Origin: an uncultured Bacilli bacterium
GTDB lineage: Bacteria; Bacillota_I; Bacilli_A; RF39; UBA660
Reading direction: 5' to 3'
Assembly (NCBI GenBank): GCA_950097225.1
Contig: CATNCE010000009.1
Location: 1-46,323, forward strand
DNA length: 46,323 bases
The translations under genes and the position numbers were made by a program. Positions within the stretch are counted from its first letter, which is position 1; every line of letters starts with the position of its first letter. This document shows positions 1-7,252 of this stretch, one piece after another. The notes under the pieces were generated by a model that had not been told where the DNA came from, searched no databases, and worked only from the letters and a program-made list of their open reading frames with translations.

Positions 1-226
<226 letters not shown>

Positions 227-292
227 CTATAAATAAATGATGAGCGCATTATCTTGTTTTTAAAGGACAAAGTCCAAAAAAGAAAAAAAAGT

Positions 293-402
293 ATGTTTGT
301 GACGATAGCTTGGTGGACACACCTCTTCCCATACCGAACAGAGAAGTTAAGCACCAAAACGCCGACGATAGTGGTAAAGCTAAAATAGGAAGTTGCAAAC
401 AT
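293..402 (+). rRNA. 5S rRNA, unusually short
   Basis: The core 'cttcccataccgaacagag' and 'agttaagc' blocks of 5S rRNA are present. The ends pair: ATGTTTGT at 293-300 with GCAAACAT at 395-402, the last pair being U·G. This gives a mature molecule of about 106-110 nt, whereas most bacteria have 115-120 nt. The missing bases are in the second arm (helix IV/V, about 361-390), the same place where Mollicutes 5S rRNAs are shortened. End positions could be off by 2-3 nt. Confidence 0.93.
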
Positions 403-425
403 TTTTTTTATGTAAAAAAAGTAAA

Positions 426-451
426 AGAAACAGCGTTGTTTCTATTTTTTT
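426..451 (+). terminator. rRNA operon terminator
   Basis: A 7-bp stem (AGAAACA 426-432 / TGTTTCT 437-443) with a 4-nt loop is followed by A and a run of T. It lies just after the 5S gene and ends the rRNA operon. Confidence 0.8.
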
Positions 452-471
452 ATCCTTTTTTCCGTCCTTTA

Positions 472-480
472 TGCTATAAT
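472..480 (+). promoter_or_regulatory. Extended -10 promoter of the DUF4234 gene
   Basis: TGCTATAAT, a perfect extended -10 element, sits 24 nt before the ATG at 505. No good -35 is visible, as expected for TGn promoters. Confidence 0.7.
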
Positions 481-504
481 AGGACTAGAAAGGAAGTTTA
501 TATA

Positions 505-858
505 ATGATTAAAGAAAAGAACGTAATTGTTAGTGTACTATTGTCTTTTGTAACATGTGGTATTTATAATTTATACTGGATGTGTACAATTACTGAAGAT
601 GTTGATACAATTTCAGAAAACCAAAATAAAAGAAATGGTGCAATGGTTATCTTATTAACTATCATTACATGCGGTATCTATGGATTCTATTGGTGGTATC
701 AAAATGGTAAAATGATGGAAGAAGCTAATAGTAAGAATGATAAAAGTGGTTCATCAAATTCAGTTTTATTCTTAATCCTTGCTATATTTGGATTATCATT
801 TATCAACTCGGTATTAGTACAATTAGATATTAACAAATATGCAACACAATCTAATTAG
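505..858 (+). CDS. DUF4234 family small membrane protein
   Basis: A 117-residue protein with the DUF4234 pattern: two hydrophobic segments, each containing a TCGIY motif followed by aromatic residues (SFVTCGIYNLYW and TIITCGIYGFYWW), then a third hydrophobic stretch near the C-terminus. Function is unknown; it is an integral membrane protein. The start at 505 is chosen because AAAGGAAG precedes it and an extended -10 lies at 472-480. An in-frame upstream ATG at 310 falls inside the 5S rRNA and is not a real start. The gene is monocistronic, bounded by its own promoter and terminator. Confidence 0.88.
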   Translation: MIKEKNVIVSVLLSFVTCGIYNLYWMCTITEDVDTISENQNKRNGAMVILLTIITCGIYGFYWWYQNGKMMEEANSKNDKSGSSNSVLFLILAIFGLSFINSVLVQLDINKYATQSN

Positions 859-886
859 ACATGTTAACTATTTAACATGTTTTTTC
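859..886 (+). terminator. Terminator of the DUF4234 gene
   Basis: A perfect 9-bp stem (ACATGTTAA 859-867 / TTAACATGT 872-880) with loop CTAT is followed by T6, directly after the stop codon. Confidence 0.85.
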
Positions 887-918
887 TTTTTTTATAACTA
901 CTCCATTTTTGGCAAACG

Positions 919-927
919 TGCTATAAT
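919..927 (+). promoter_or_regulatory. Extended -10 promoter of the DUF2752 gene
   Basis: TGCTATAAT, 18 nt before the chosen ATG at 946. The leader would be only about 12 nt and consists mostly of the AGGTGA Shine-Dalgarno. Confidence 0.7.
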
Positions 928-945
928 TATTATCAGGTGAATTTT

Positions 946-1335
946 ATGAGAAAAATTGACAAACCGCTTTTTATTAGTGTAGGTATCATAGTTTTTCTAT
1001 ATACAATAAAATATATCTTAACGGGGAAGCTTATTCCCTGCATATTTCATGAATTAACTAACCTCTATTGCCCAGGATGTGGAGTAACTAGGATGGTATT
1101 AAGTTTGCTAAAATTAGATATATACCAAGCCTTCAGATACAATCCTTATATTTTCTCATTAATGATTCTATTTCTTTCATATCAAGCCTTAAAGTTAATA
1201 ACTAATCATTTTTCAACAATTAAAATAACGTTAAACAATTACATTTACATTGGTTTACTTATAACCACAATTGCCTTTGGAATCCTTAGAAACTTACCAT
1301 ATTTCAGCTATTTGATACCTACTATTGTCACATAA
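946..1335 (+). CDS. DUF2752 family membrane protein
   Basis: A 129-residue protein with the DUF2752 core: 'LYCPGCGVTRM' (CPxCG plus TR) followed by 'ALxxNPxxF'-like 'AFRYNPYIF', flanked by hydrophobic segments (about residues 7-27, 70-88 and 100-120). Function is unknown; the paired cysteines could bind metal or form a disulfide. The ATG at 946 is preferred over an in-frame GTG at 937 because the GTG is part of the AGGTGA ribosome-binding site. It sits alone between the DUF4234 gene and tsaE, each with its own promoter. Confidence 0.85.
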   Translation: MRKIDKPLFISVGIIVFLYTIKYILTGKLIPCIFHELTNLYCPGCGVTRMVLSLLKLDIYQAFRYNPYIFSLMILFLSYQALKLITNHFSTIKITLNNYIYIGLLITTIAFGILRNLPYFSYLIPTIVT

Positions 1336-1380
1336 AATATCAATTTGTATAATTTTATATTGCTATCCCTAAATTATTAT

Positions 1381-1389
1381 TGTTATAAT
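1381..1389 (+). promoter_or_regulatory. Extended -10 promoter of tsaE
   Basis: TGTTATAAT, 18 nt before the tsaE ATG, with an AGGTGAT Shine-Dalgarno in between. Confidence 0.65.
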
Positions 1390-1407
1390 TAACTCAGGTG
1401 ATAAAGA

Positions 1408-1860
1408 ATGGATTACAAATATACATCAAGAAGTGAAAATGATACAATGGCTTTGGCCGAAAACATCGAATCTGAAAAGTTTCCTGGAATGGTGATCTGT
1501 TTAGATGGTGAGTTGGGAAGTGGAAAGACCGTTTTTGTTAAAGGTCTTGCTAAAGCTTTAGGAATTTCTGAAAATATTACTAGCCCCACTTTTAACATAG
1601 TAAAAGAATATGAAGAAGGAGAAATGCCATTAAATCATATGGACGTGTATCGAATTGAAGAAACCGATTCAACGATTGGATTTAATGACTATTTTAGTGG
1701 AACTGGTATAACAATAATTGAATGGGCTGAACTTATCAAAGATAAATTGCCAGATGAACGTTTAGAGTTAAAGTTTAAAGTAATTGATGAAAACACTCGG
1801 GTTATTTTCTTAAAGCCATTTGGTCAAAAGTATGAAGATTTAGTTAATTATGTGTTATAA
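1408..1860 (+). CDS. tsaE: tRNA threonylcarbamoyladenosine biosynthesis ATPase TsaE
   Basis: A 150-residue P-loop ATPase of the TsaE (YjeE) family, which works with TsaB and TsaD to put t6A on A37 of ANN-decoding tRNAs. Visible motifs: Walker A GELGSGKT (residues 34-41), SPTFNIVKEY (the TsaE 'SPTF' signature), 'HMDVYRIE' and 'IIEWAELI' (the conserved WAE motif). Length is normal for the family. It has its own promoter and terminator but lies about 510 bp before tsaB-rimI-tsaD on the same strand; in many Firmicutes the four are contiguous. The gap holds what looks like a decayed gene. Confidence 0.96.
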   Translation: MDYKYTSRSENDTMALAENIESEKFPGMVICLDGELGSGKTVFVKGLAKALGISENITSPTFNIVKEYEEGEMPLNHMDVYRIEETDSTIGFNDYFSGTGITIIEWAELIKDKLPDERLELKFKVIDENTRVIFLKPFGQKYEDLVNYVL

Positions 1861-1883
1861 AAATGCCTATTGGCATTTTTTCT
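1861..1883 (+). terminator. Terminator of tsaE
   Basis: A 7-bp stem AAATGCC (1861-1867) / GGCATTT (1872-1878) with loop TATT is followed by T-rich sequence, directly after the stop codon. Confidence 0.85.
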
Positions 1884-2017
1884 TTAATTTAATAAATTAT
1901 TTTTTCGTCTAACGTTAATTTCTGATTCGAGATACCTTTCATTATGTATGTAATAAATAATCTTATCTGTTAATCAACAAACTCCCATTACTTCATATAG
2001 AAAATATGTTTTTAAAG

Positions 2018-2026
2018 TGTTATAAT
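2018..2026 (+). promoter_or_regulatory. Extended -10 promoter facing a broken gene
   Basis: TGTTATAAT with a downstream ATAGGAAG Shine-Dalgarno and an ATG at 2046. The architecture matches active genes in this window, although the reading frame that follows stops after three codons. It may now drive tsaB-rimI-tsaD. Confidence 0.5.
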
Positions 2027-2045
2027 ACACATATAGGAAGTGATT

Positions 2046-2343
2046 ATGGAAAGATAATATAATTACAATCCTTTATATGTTAATATTTATACTACAAGCT
2101 TTTTATGATCAATAAAGGCTCCAGAATTAGTCTTGTATTACAGATTCTAATTTTTAGTTTTTTTTGCATTCTATACATAATACAATTCAAAAATAAAGTC
2201 GCTGTCTTTATGGAATTTTATATTAACAAACTTATACGAAAAATTATATTAAAAGAATGGACAATTAATAACAGAAGCTTTTTATGCGAGTTATTGAGCC
2301 ACATATTGCTTTAGCACTCATAAAATTATTTTTAAGTGGCTGA
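2046..2343 (+). pseudogene. Possible decayed small membrane protein gene
   Basis: An ATG at 2046, well placed behind a promoter and ribosome-binding site, runs into TAA after 'MER'. The neighbouring frame continues as a membrane-like 'DNIITILYMLIFILQAFYDQ' and then stops. A second frame (from 2105) reads 'LVLQILIFSFFCILYIIQF', and a third ends with 'VIEPHIALALIKLFLSG' at 2341-2343. This pattern of hydrophobic pieces spread over frames fits a gene broken by several indels. No family is recognised, and random AT-rich sequence can also look hydrophobic, so this stays tentative. Confidence 0.35.
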
Positions 2344-2371
2344 CTTTGATTTAAATTAAGGAGAGATTTTT

Positions 2372-2971
2372 ATGTATTCACTATTCGTCGATACACATGA
2401 CAAAGATATTATTATAGCACTTTTTAAAGATGGAGAAGTGCTTGAATCAAGTATTAAAACATCGGAAAGGCATCATTCAGACTATACTATGCCTATGTTA
2501 AAAAGTGTTTTAAATAATAATAATCTAACAGTACGTGATTTAAATGAAATATTGGTTGTAAACGGACCTGGATCATTTACTGGCGTTCGAATTGGTGTAA
2601 CCATTGCTAAAACACTAGCATATACTCTAGACATTCCAATTAAGACAATCACATCATTAGAATGTTTAGCTATAAGCTCAAATATTCAAGAAAAAAAGAT
2701 TTCAATCATAAGAGATGTTAAAGGCGTATTTTGTAGTTTATTTGATGAAAACAATAATATGTTAGCATCTCCATTTTACAAGTCGAATTCAGTTTTTGAT
2801 GAATATGTAGAAACTAACGGGATAAAACCAGAAGCAATAATCGAATACATCCCATATAATTTAGAAAAAATATATTCTCGATTGCAAAATATGGAGCCAA
2901 CAAATGCTCATGAAGTTAAACCGATATATATTAAAGAAATTGAGGCCCTAAAAGATGATAAGGCAAGCTAA
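2372..2971 (+). CDS. tsaB: tRNA threonylcarbamoyladenosine biosynthesis protein TsaB
   Basis: A 199-residue protein of the TsaB (YeaZ) family, the non-catalytic ASKHA-fold partner of TsaD. The N-terminus 'YSLFVDTHDKDIIIAL' is the phosphate-1-like strand pair of the fold, and 'NGPGSFTGVRIG' is the family hallmark, followed by 'AKTLAY' and 'SLECLA'. The C-terminal half is short and diverged, as is common in low-GC Firmicutes. AAGGAGAG precedes the start. The gene overlaps rimI by 17 bp, so the two are translated from one mRNA. Confidence 0.95.
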   Translation: MYSLFVDTHDKDIIIALFKDGEVLESSIKTSERHHSDYTMPMLKSVLNNNNLTVRDLNEILVVNGPGSFTGVRIGVTIAKTLAYTLDIPIKTITSLECLAISSNIQEKKISIIRDVKGVFCSLFDENNNMLASPFYKSNSVFDEYVETNGIKPEAIIEYIPYNLEKIYSRLQNMEPTNAHEVKPIYIKEIEALKDDKAS

Positions 2972-3377
2972 CATAAAAGATGTAGCTGCTATTGATTCAA
3001 TAGGATATTTAATTAAATATGATTTCTCTAAAATTAATAACACAAGAAAGAGACTAGATCTTAACTATGTAAAAATATTTGTATATGAAGAAGCGTCAAT
3101 TATCAAGGGATTTATAGAAATCGAGTGCCATTACGAAATAACTGACATAATAAACATAGCCGTTATGAGTGAATATCAAAATAGGGGAGTGGCAAGTGAA
3201 CTTTTAAACTATGTTATTGCAAATATAGCTCAACAGAGCATTATGTTAGAAGTAAACGAAAATAATGTAAACGCAATAAAATTTTATCAACATAATGACT
3301 TTAAAGAACTAAACAGGCGAAAAAAGTATTACGATAATTTACATGATGCAATAATTATGGAAAGGAAAACAATATGA
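2955..3377 (+). CDS. rimI: RimI-like GNAT N-acetyltransferase
   Basis: A 140-residue GNAT protein. The acetyl-CoA binding motif A is 'IAVMSEYQNRGVASELLNYV' (Q/RxxGxA/G), followed by 'LEVNENNVNAIKFYQHNDF', the RimI-like motif B, and a C-terminal 'AIIMER' typical of RimI. RimI acetylates the N-terminus of ribosomal protein S18 in E. coli; in Firmicutes the gene is very often inside the tsaB-tsaD operon, as here, where it overlaps both neighbours (17 bp and 4 bp). The exact substrate here is not known. Confidence 0.9.
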   Translation: MIRQANIKDVAAIDSIGYLIKYDFSKINNTRKRLDLNYVKIFVYEEASIIKGFIEIECHYEITDIINIAVMSEYQNRGVASELLNYVIANIAQQSIMLEVNENNVNAIKFYQHNDFKELNRRKKYYDNLHDAIIMERKTI

Positions 3378-4408
3378 AAGATGTATATATATTAGGAATA
3401 GAGACAAGTTGTGATGAAACAAGTGTTTCTATCGTAAAAAATGGGAATGAAGAAATCGCAACAACGGTTTTAACTCAGATGGATACTCACGCTAAATACG
3501 GTGGAGTTGTTCCAGAAATAGCTTCTCGTATGCATACAGAAAATATTACTATGGTTCTTGAAGATGCTCTAAAAAAGGCAAACATGAAAGTAAGCGATGT
3601 CGATGCAATTGCTGTTACATATGCTCCAGGATTATTAGGAAGCTTGCTCGTTGGAGTTGAATTTGCCAAAGTTTTATCATTCGTTTATGATAAGCCTTTA
3701 ATAGCCACTCATCACATAGCTGGACACATTTATGCTAATAACTTAGTAAAAAAATTAGAGTTTCCTTTGCTTGCTTTAGTAGTTAGTGGAGGACACACCG
3801 AACTAGTCATGATGGAAGATGATTATAAGTTTAAGATTTTGGGAACTACTAAAGATGATGCAATTGGTGAATCTTTTGATAAAGTTGCAAGAGTTCTTGG
3901 GCTTCCTTATCCAGGGGGACCAAATGTTGAAAAATATGCTGCTGAGGGAGAGCACACGTATAATTTACCAAAGCCAATGGACAATAATGAATTAGATTTT
4001 TCTTTCAGTGGTCTTAAGAGTGCTGTAATAAATACATGCCATAACGAAGAACAACGTGGTAACGAAGTTCGTAAATATGATTTAGCTCGCTCATTTCAAG
4101 AAGTAGCTTTTGATCAAGTAATTAGAAAAACTAAACTAGCAATTTCAAAATATAATGCAAAAAGAGTAATAGTTGCAGGAGGCGTAAGCGCGAGTGCCTT
4201 TTTACGTAAAGAAGTAGAGAAATTATGTAATGACATGAATGTTGATTTAACTATTCCACCAATGAGATATTGTACAGATAACGCGACTATGATCGCCTGT
4301 GCTGCTTACCCACAATATCTAAAAAAAGACTTTGCTGATTTATCCCTTTGTGCTAAAAGCCAAGAATATTTTTTCAAAGAAGAAATTAGTAGTAAAGTAG
4401 ATGAATAA
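3374..4408 (+). CDS. tsaD: tRNA N6-adenosine threonylcarbamoyltransferase TsaD
   Basis: A 344-residue TsaD (Kae1/YgjD) enzyme that transfers threonylcarbamoyl from threonylcarbamoyl-AMP to A37 of tRNA. Motifs: N-terminal 'ILGIETSCDETSVSI', 'YAPGLLGSLLVG', the metal-binding HIAGH (H114 and H118), 'LVVSGGHTEL', 'DDAIGESFDKVARVLGLPYPGGP', 'FSFSGLKSAV', 'VAGGVSAS' and 'CTDNATMIA' with the conserved Asp. Length is standard. Its start overlaps the rimI stop (ATGA-type coupling), and its stop lies inside its own terminator. Confidence 0.97.
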   Translation: MKDVYILGIETSCDETSVSIVKNGNEEIATTVLTQMDTHAKYGGVVPEIASRMHTENITMVLEDALKKANMKVSDVDAIAVTYAPGLLGSLLVGVEFAKVLSFVYDKPLIATHHIAGHIYANNLVKKLEFPLLALVVSGGHTELVMMEDDYKFKILGTTKDDAIGESFDKVARVLGLPYPGGPNVEKYAAEGEHTYNLPKPMDNNELDFSFSGLKSAVINTCHNEEQRGNEVRKYDLARSFQEVAFDQVIRKTKLAISKYNAKRVIVAGGVSASAFLRKEVEKLCNDMNVDLTIPPMRYCTDNATMIACAAYPQYLKKDFADLSLCAKSQEYFFKEEISSKVDE

Positions 4409-4425
4409 CTATTCATCTTTTTTTA
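4400..4425 (+). terminator. Terminator of the tsaB-rimI-tsaD operon
   Basis: GATGAAT (4400-4406) pairs with ATTCATC (4411-4417), followed by T7. The stem includes the last two tsaD codons and the stop, so coding and termination signals overlap. Confidence 0.85.
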
Positions 4426-4442
4426 TAAAAAAATATGATTTA

Positions 4443-4451
4443 TGGTATAAT
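4443..4451 (+). promoter_or_regulatory. Extended -10 promoter of the phosphoketolase gene
   Basis: TGGTATAAT, 24 nt before the ATG at 4476, with AGGGGCGAT as a moderate Shine-Dalgarno. Confidence 0.65.
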
Positions 4452-4475
4452 AAAAAATAGAATAGGGGCGATATA

Positions 4476-6767
4476 ATGAGTACTTTAACTACTTCAGAAT
4501 TAACACAATTAAATAGATATTTTGATGCAGCTAATTATTTAGCGGTTGGGCAGTTATATTTACTTGATAATCCATTACTTAAAGAAAAACTTGAATTAAA
4601 ACACGTTAAACCAAGGTTAGTAGGACACTGGGGAACAATTCCAGGACAGAATTTTATTTTTATGCATTTAAACAGAGTTATTACTAAATATAATTTGAAT
4701 ATGATATATTTAGTTGGTCCAGGACATGGAGGACAAACAGCTGTCACAAATGCTTATTTAGACGGAACATACCAAGAAGTATATCCAAATATTACCAGTG
4801 ATGAAGAGGGGTTAAAAAAGCTATTTAAGCAGTTTTCATTTCCTGGAGGTATATCATCTCATGTAGCTCCTGAAACCCCTGGAAGCATTCACGAAGGGGG
4901 AGAGCTTGGCTATACTCTTGTTCATGGTTTTGGTGCTGTTCTTGATAATCCATCACTAATTGCTACTTGCATAGTTGGTGATGGGGAGGCAGAAACTGGG
5001 CCACTAGCAACATCTTGGCATATAAATAAATTTCTAAATCCAATTACTGATGGTGTTGTTTTGCCAATTATTCATCTTAATGGCTTTAAGATTTCTAACG
5101 CTACAGTTTTATCACGAATGAGTCATGAAGAGCTAGAATCACTATTTAGAGGCTACGGATGGGTTCCATATTTTGTCGAAGGAAGCGACATAAACGAGAT
5201 GCAAGAAAAAATGGCATCTACGTTAGATAAAGTTATAACCGAAATTAACAGATTAAAAGATCATGCTAGAAAAACAGAAGAATTAAAGAATTATCATTGG
5301 CCTATGATAATCTTCCGTACGCCAAAAGGCTGGACTGGACCAAGCGAAGTAGAAGGTAGTTTCAAAGCTCACCAAGTTCCTCTTCAAATAGACGAAAATT
5401 GTGAAGAGAATCTTCAATATTTGGAAAATTGGATGCGTAGTTATCATCCTGAAAATATATTTGATGCTGAAGGAAAAATAAAAGAAGATATAAAGACCTT
5501 CTTGCCAAAGGGAAATCAACGTATGAGTGCTAATCCAGTCGTAAACGGCGGAAAAATCCTTGAGAAATTAGAACTTCCAAACATAAAAAATTATATGCTA
5601 AATTGCCATCATGGTGATATTATTGGAAAAGACATGTATGAACTTGGGAACTATCTTCGTGATGTTGTAAAAATGAACGAAATAAATCACAATTTCCGAA
5701 TTTTTGGACCAGATGAAGCAATGTCAAATCGTTTAAATCATGTTTTTGAAACAACTGATCGCCAGTGGCTTTTAGATATTAGTGATGCTGATGAACACGT
5801 AGCTCCTTATGGAAGAGTCTTAGATTCATATCTTTCTGAACATTTTGCAGAAGGAGCATTAGAAGGCTATTTACTAACAGGTCGTCATGGGCTTATTCAT
5901 TCTTATGAAGCCTTTTTAAGAGTAATTGATTCAATGATTGGAATCCACGCTAAATGGCTAAAAATGACAAAAGAAATATCATGGCGCGCTCCTATTGCCT
6001 CATTAAATATTATAGCTACAAGTCACATCTGGCAGCAAGATCACAACGGCTATACTCATCAAGAACCCGGCTTTATAAATCACATTTTAAATAAAAAAAG
6101 AGATATAACTGAAGTATATCTTCCATACGATGCTAACTCGTTAATATATTATATAGACAAATCTCTAAGTTCTTTCAATAAGGTAAATACGATTATCGCC
6201 TCTAAGCATGAACGTCCTCAATGGTTAAACTATGAGGAGACCATTAGACATTGTGAAAAGGGAATTGGTATTTGGGAGTTTGCAAGTGATGAGAACCCTG
6301 ATGTTGTCTTAGCCTGTGCAGGAGATACACCAACTTTAGAAGTATTAGCAGCAACTAGCATTTTAAAGGAAAAATCAGATATTAGAGTTCGCGTTGTCAA
6401 TGTTGTTGATTTATTAACTTTAGAGAGAATATCTGATGAAGAATTTACATCGTTATTCCCAAGTGATAAACCAGTAATATTTGCCTTCCATGGCTACAAA
6501 AGTGCTATAGAAGGCCTGATTTACCATCGATCACGTCGATTCAACGTATACGGCTATGTTGAAGAAGGTGCTATAACAACACCTTTCGATATGCGCGTAT
6601 TAAACAAAATAGATCGCTTTAATCTGGTTATTTCTGTATTAGACGAGTTACATACAAATCCTGATTTGAAAGAATATTGTCAAAATAAATTGATTGAACA
6701 TACTAAGCTAATTCATGAAACAGGAAAAGATCTTATTGAAGTAACAGATTGGAAATGGAACTATTAA
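4476..6767 (+). CDS. xfp: Xylulose-5-phosphate/fructose-6-phosphate phosphoketolase
   Basis: A 763-residue thiamine-diphosphate enzyme that splits xylulose-5-P (and usually fructose-6-P) with phosphate into acetyl-phosphate and glyceraldehyde-3-P (or erythrose-4-P). Family blocks: 'GHWGTIPGQNFIF' near residue 50, 'GPGHGGQ' (about 81-87), 'SFPGGISSHVAPETPGSIHEGGELGY', the ThDP motif GDGEAETGP starting at residue 168, 'LNGFKISN', 'RTPKGWTGP', 'FGPDEAMSNRL', 'GRHGLIHSYEAFLR', and a C-terminal 'FHGYKSAI'. Length is slightly below the usual 790-820. It implies a heterolactic/bifid-type carbon route yielding acetyl-P and ATP. It is transcribed alone. Confidence 0.97.
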   Translation: MSTLTTSELTQLNRYFDAANYLAVGQLYLLDNPLLKEKLELKHVKPRLVGHWGTIPGQNFIFMHLNRVITKYNLNMIYLVGPGHGGQTAVTNAYLDGTYQEVYPNITSDEEGLKKLFKQFSFPGGISSHVAPETPGSIHEGGELGYTLVHGFGAVLDNPSLIATCIVGDGEAETGPLATSWHINKFLNPITDGVVLPIIHLNGFKISNATVLSRMSHEELESLFRGYGWVPYFVEGSDINEMQEKMASTLDKVITEINRLKDHARKTEELKNYHWPMIIFRTPKGWTGPSEVEGSFKAHQVPLQIDENCEENLQYLENWMRSYHPENIFDAEGKIKEDIKTFLPKGNQRMSANPVVNGGKILEKLELPNIKNYMLNCHHGDIIGKDMYELGNYLRDVVKMNEINHNFRIFGPDEAMSNRLNHVFETTDRQWLLDISDADEHVAPYGRVLDSYLSEHFAEGALEGYLLTGRHGLIHSYEAFLRVIDSMIGIHAKWLKMTKEISWRAPIASLNIIATSHIWQQDHNGYTHQEPGFINHILNKKRDITEVYLPYDANSLIYYIDKSLSSFNKVNTIIASKHERPQWLNYEETIRHCEKGIGIWEFASDENPDVVLACAGDTPTLEVLAATSILKEKSDIRVRVVNVVDLLTLERISDEEFTSLFPSDKPVIFAFHGYKSAIEGLIYHRSRRFNVYGYVEEGAITTPFDMRVLNKIDRFNLVISVLDELHTNPDLKEYCQNKLIEHTKLIHETGKDLIEVTDWKWNY

Positions 6768-6789
6768 CGTTTTGTTAATAGTTTTTTTA
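6759..6789 (+). terminator. Terminator of the phosphoketolase gene
   Basis: A perfect 10-bp stem (AACTATTAAC 6759-6768 / GTTAATAGTT 6774-6783) is followed by T-rich sequence. It includes the xfp stop codon; its T tract runs to within a base or two of the stop codon of the convergent gene at 6787. No T tract exists in the other direction. Confidence 0.85.
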
Positions 6790-7209
6790 TCTTATTTCCG
6801 GACACATTCCTGGATCAGGAACATAAAAGCAATGGCTCTTATAACGCCCCGCTAAATCTTGATTATACCAACTTGTCTTGCAAGAATTATTACCAGGAGC
6901 ATAAAACCACAATGCATGCGTTGCAGGATAAAAATATTCTCCTCTTAAACATCTTTTAGCAAGACCTTTTTCTTTTGTCGTCGAAGAGGACTGAAATAGG
7001 GCTGAATTAGTTCCAACAAATCCTCCTGGAGACTGATAAACAACATCATAAATCGATCTAATTCCCTTAAATACATCACAAGTACCCAAAGCTCGATTTA
7101 CAATGACATTACCAACCATTAACATAGCGAGCTCCCCATCACTTAATGCCTCTGCTCGCATCAATCTTGCCATCAAATCCAGTTCTTTTGCAGTATAGTT
7201 AACTAGCAT
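6787..7209 (-). CDS. SleB/CwlJ-type cell wall hydrolase
   Basis: A 140-residue protein matching the cell wall hydrolase family that includes spore-cortex enzymes SleB and CwlJ (PF07486). The opening 'DLMARLMRAEALSDGELAMLMVGNVIVNRAL' carries the catalytic Glu (RAEA) and the VGNVIVNR block. 'VYQSPGGFVG' and 'CLRGEYFYPATHALWFYAP' complete the fold. There is no signal peptide, as in CwlJ. It likely cleaves peptidoglycan glycan strands; in a lineage without other clear cortex genes here, growth or division roles are equally possible. It lies downstream of the transglycosylase gene, with a hairpin covering its ribosome-binding site. Confidence 0.85.
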   Translation of the reverse strand: MLVNYTAKELDLMARLMRAEALSDGELAMLMVGNVIVNRALGTCDVFKGIRSIYDVVYQSPGGFVGTNSALFQSSSTTKEKGLAKRCLRGEYFYPATHALWFYAPGNNSCKTSWYNQDLAGRYKSHCFYVPDPGMCPEIR

Positions 7210-7210
7210 A

Positions 7211-7241
7211 AAAAATCACCTATAACATTATATGTCATAGG
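7211..7241 (-). terminator. Hairpin between transglycosylase and hydrolase genes, covering the SD
   Basis: Read on the minus strand, a 10-bp stem (CCTATGACAT / ATGTTATAGG) with loop ATA is followed by TGATTTTTT and then the hydrolase ATG. One pair is G·U in minus-strand RNA but A·C in plus-strand RNA, so the minus transcript is the likely functional one. The 3' arm includes the AGG of the AGGTGA Shine-Dalgarno. It can act as the terminator of the upstream gene and as a lid on the hydrolase ribosome-binding site. Confidence 0.65.
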
Positions 7242-7252
7242 CGTTTTTTTCT

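Larger units (their letters stand above)
1884..2371 (+). other. Gene-poor stretch between tsaE and tsaB
   Basis: About 490 bp with no intact gene of convincing quality. The first 130 bp show nothing recognisable. From 2018 there is a promoter, a ribosome-binding site and a start codon followed by interrupted reading frames (see the pseudogene entry at 2046-2343). The last bases carry AAGGAGAG, the tsaB Shine-Dalgarno. Confidence 0.6.

Noticed and set aside
310-504. Upstream extension of the DUF4234 reading frame
   Set aside because: It runs through the 5S rRNA, the rRNA terminator and the gene's own promoter; the protein family begins at 505.
2105-2314. 69-codon open frame as an independent gene
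   Set aside because: No ribosome-binding site in front of it; better explained as one frame of a decayed gene that begins at 2046.
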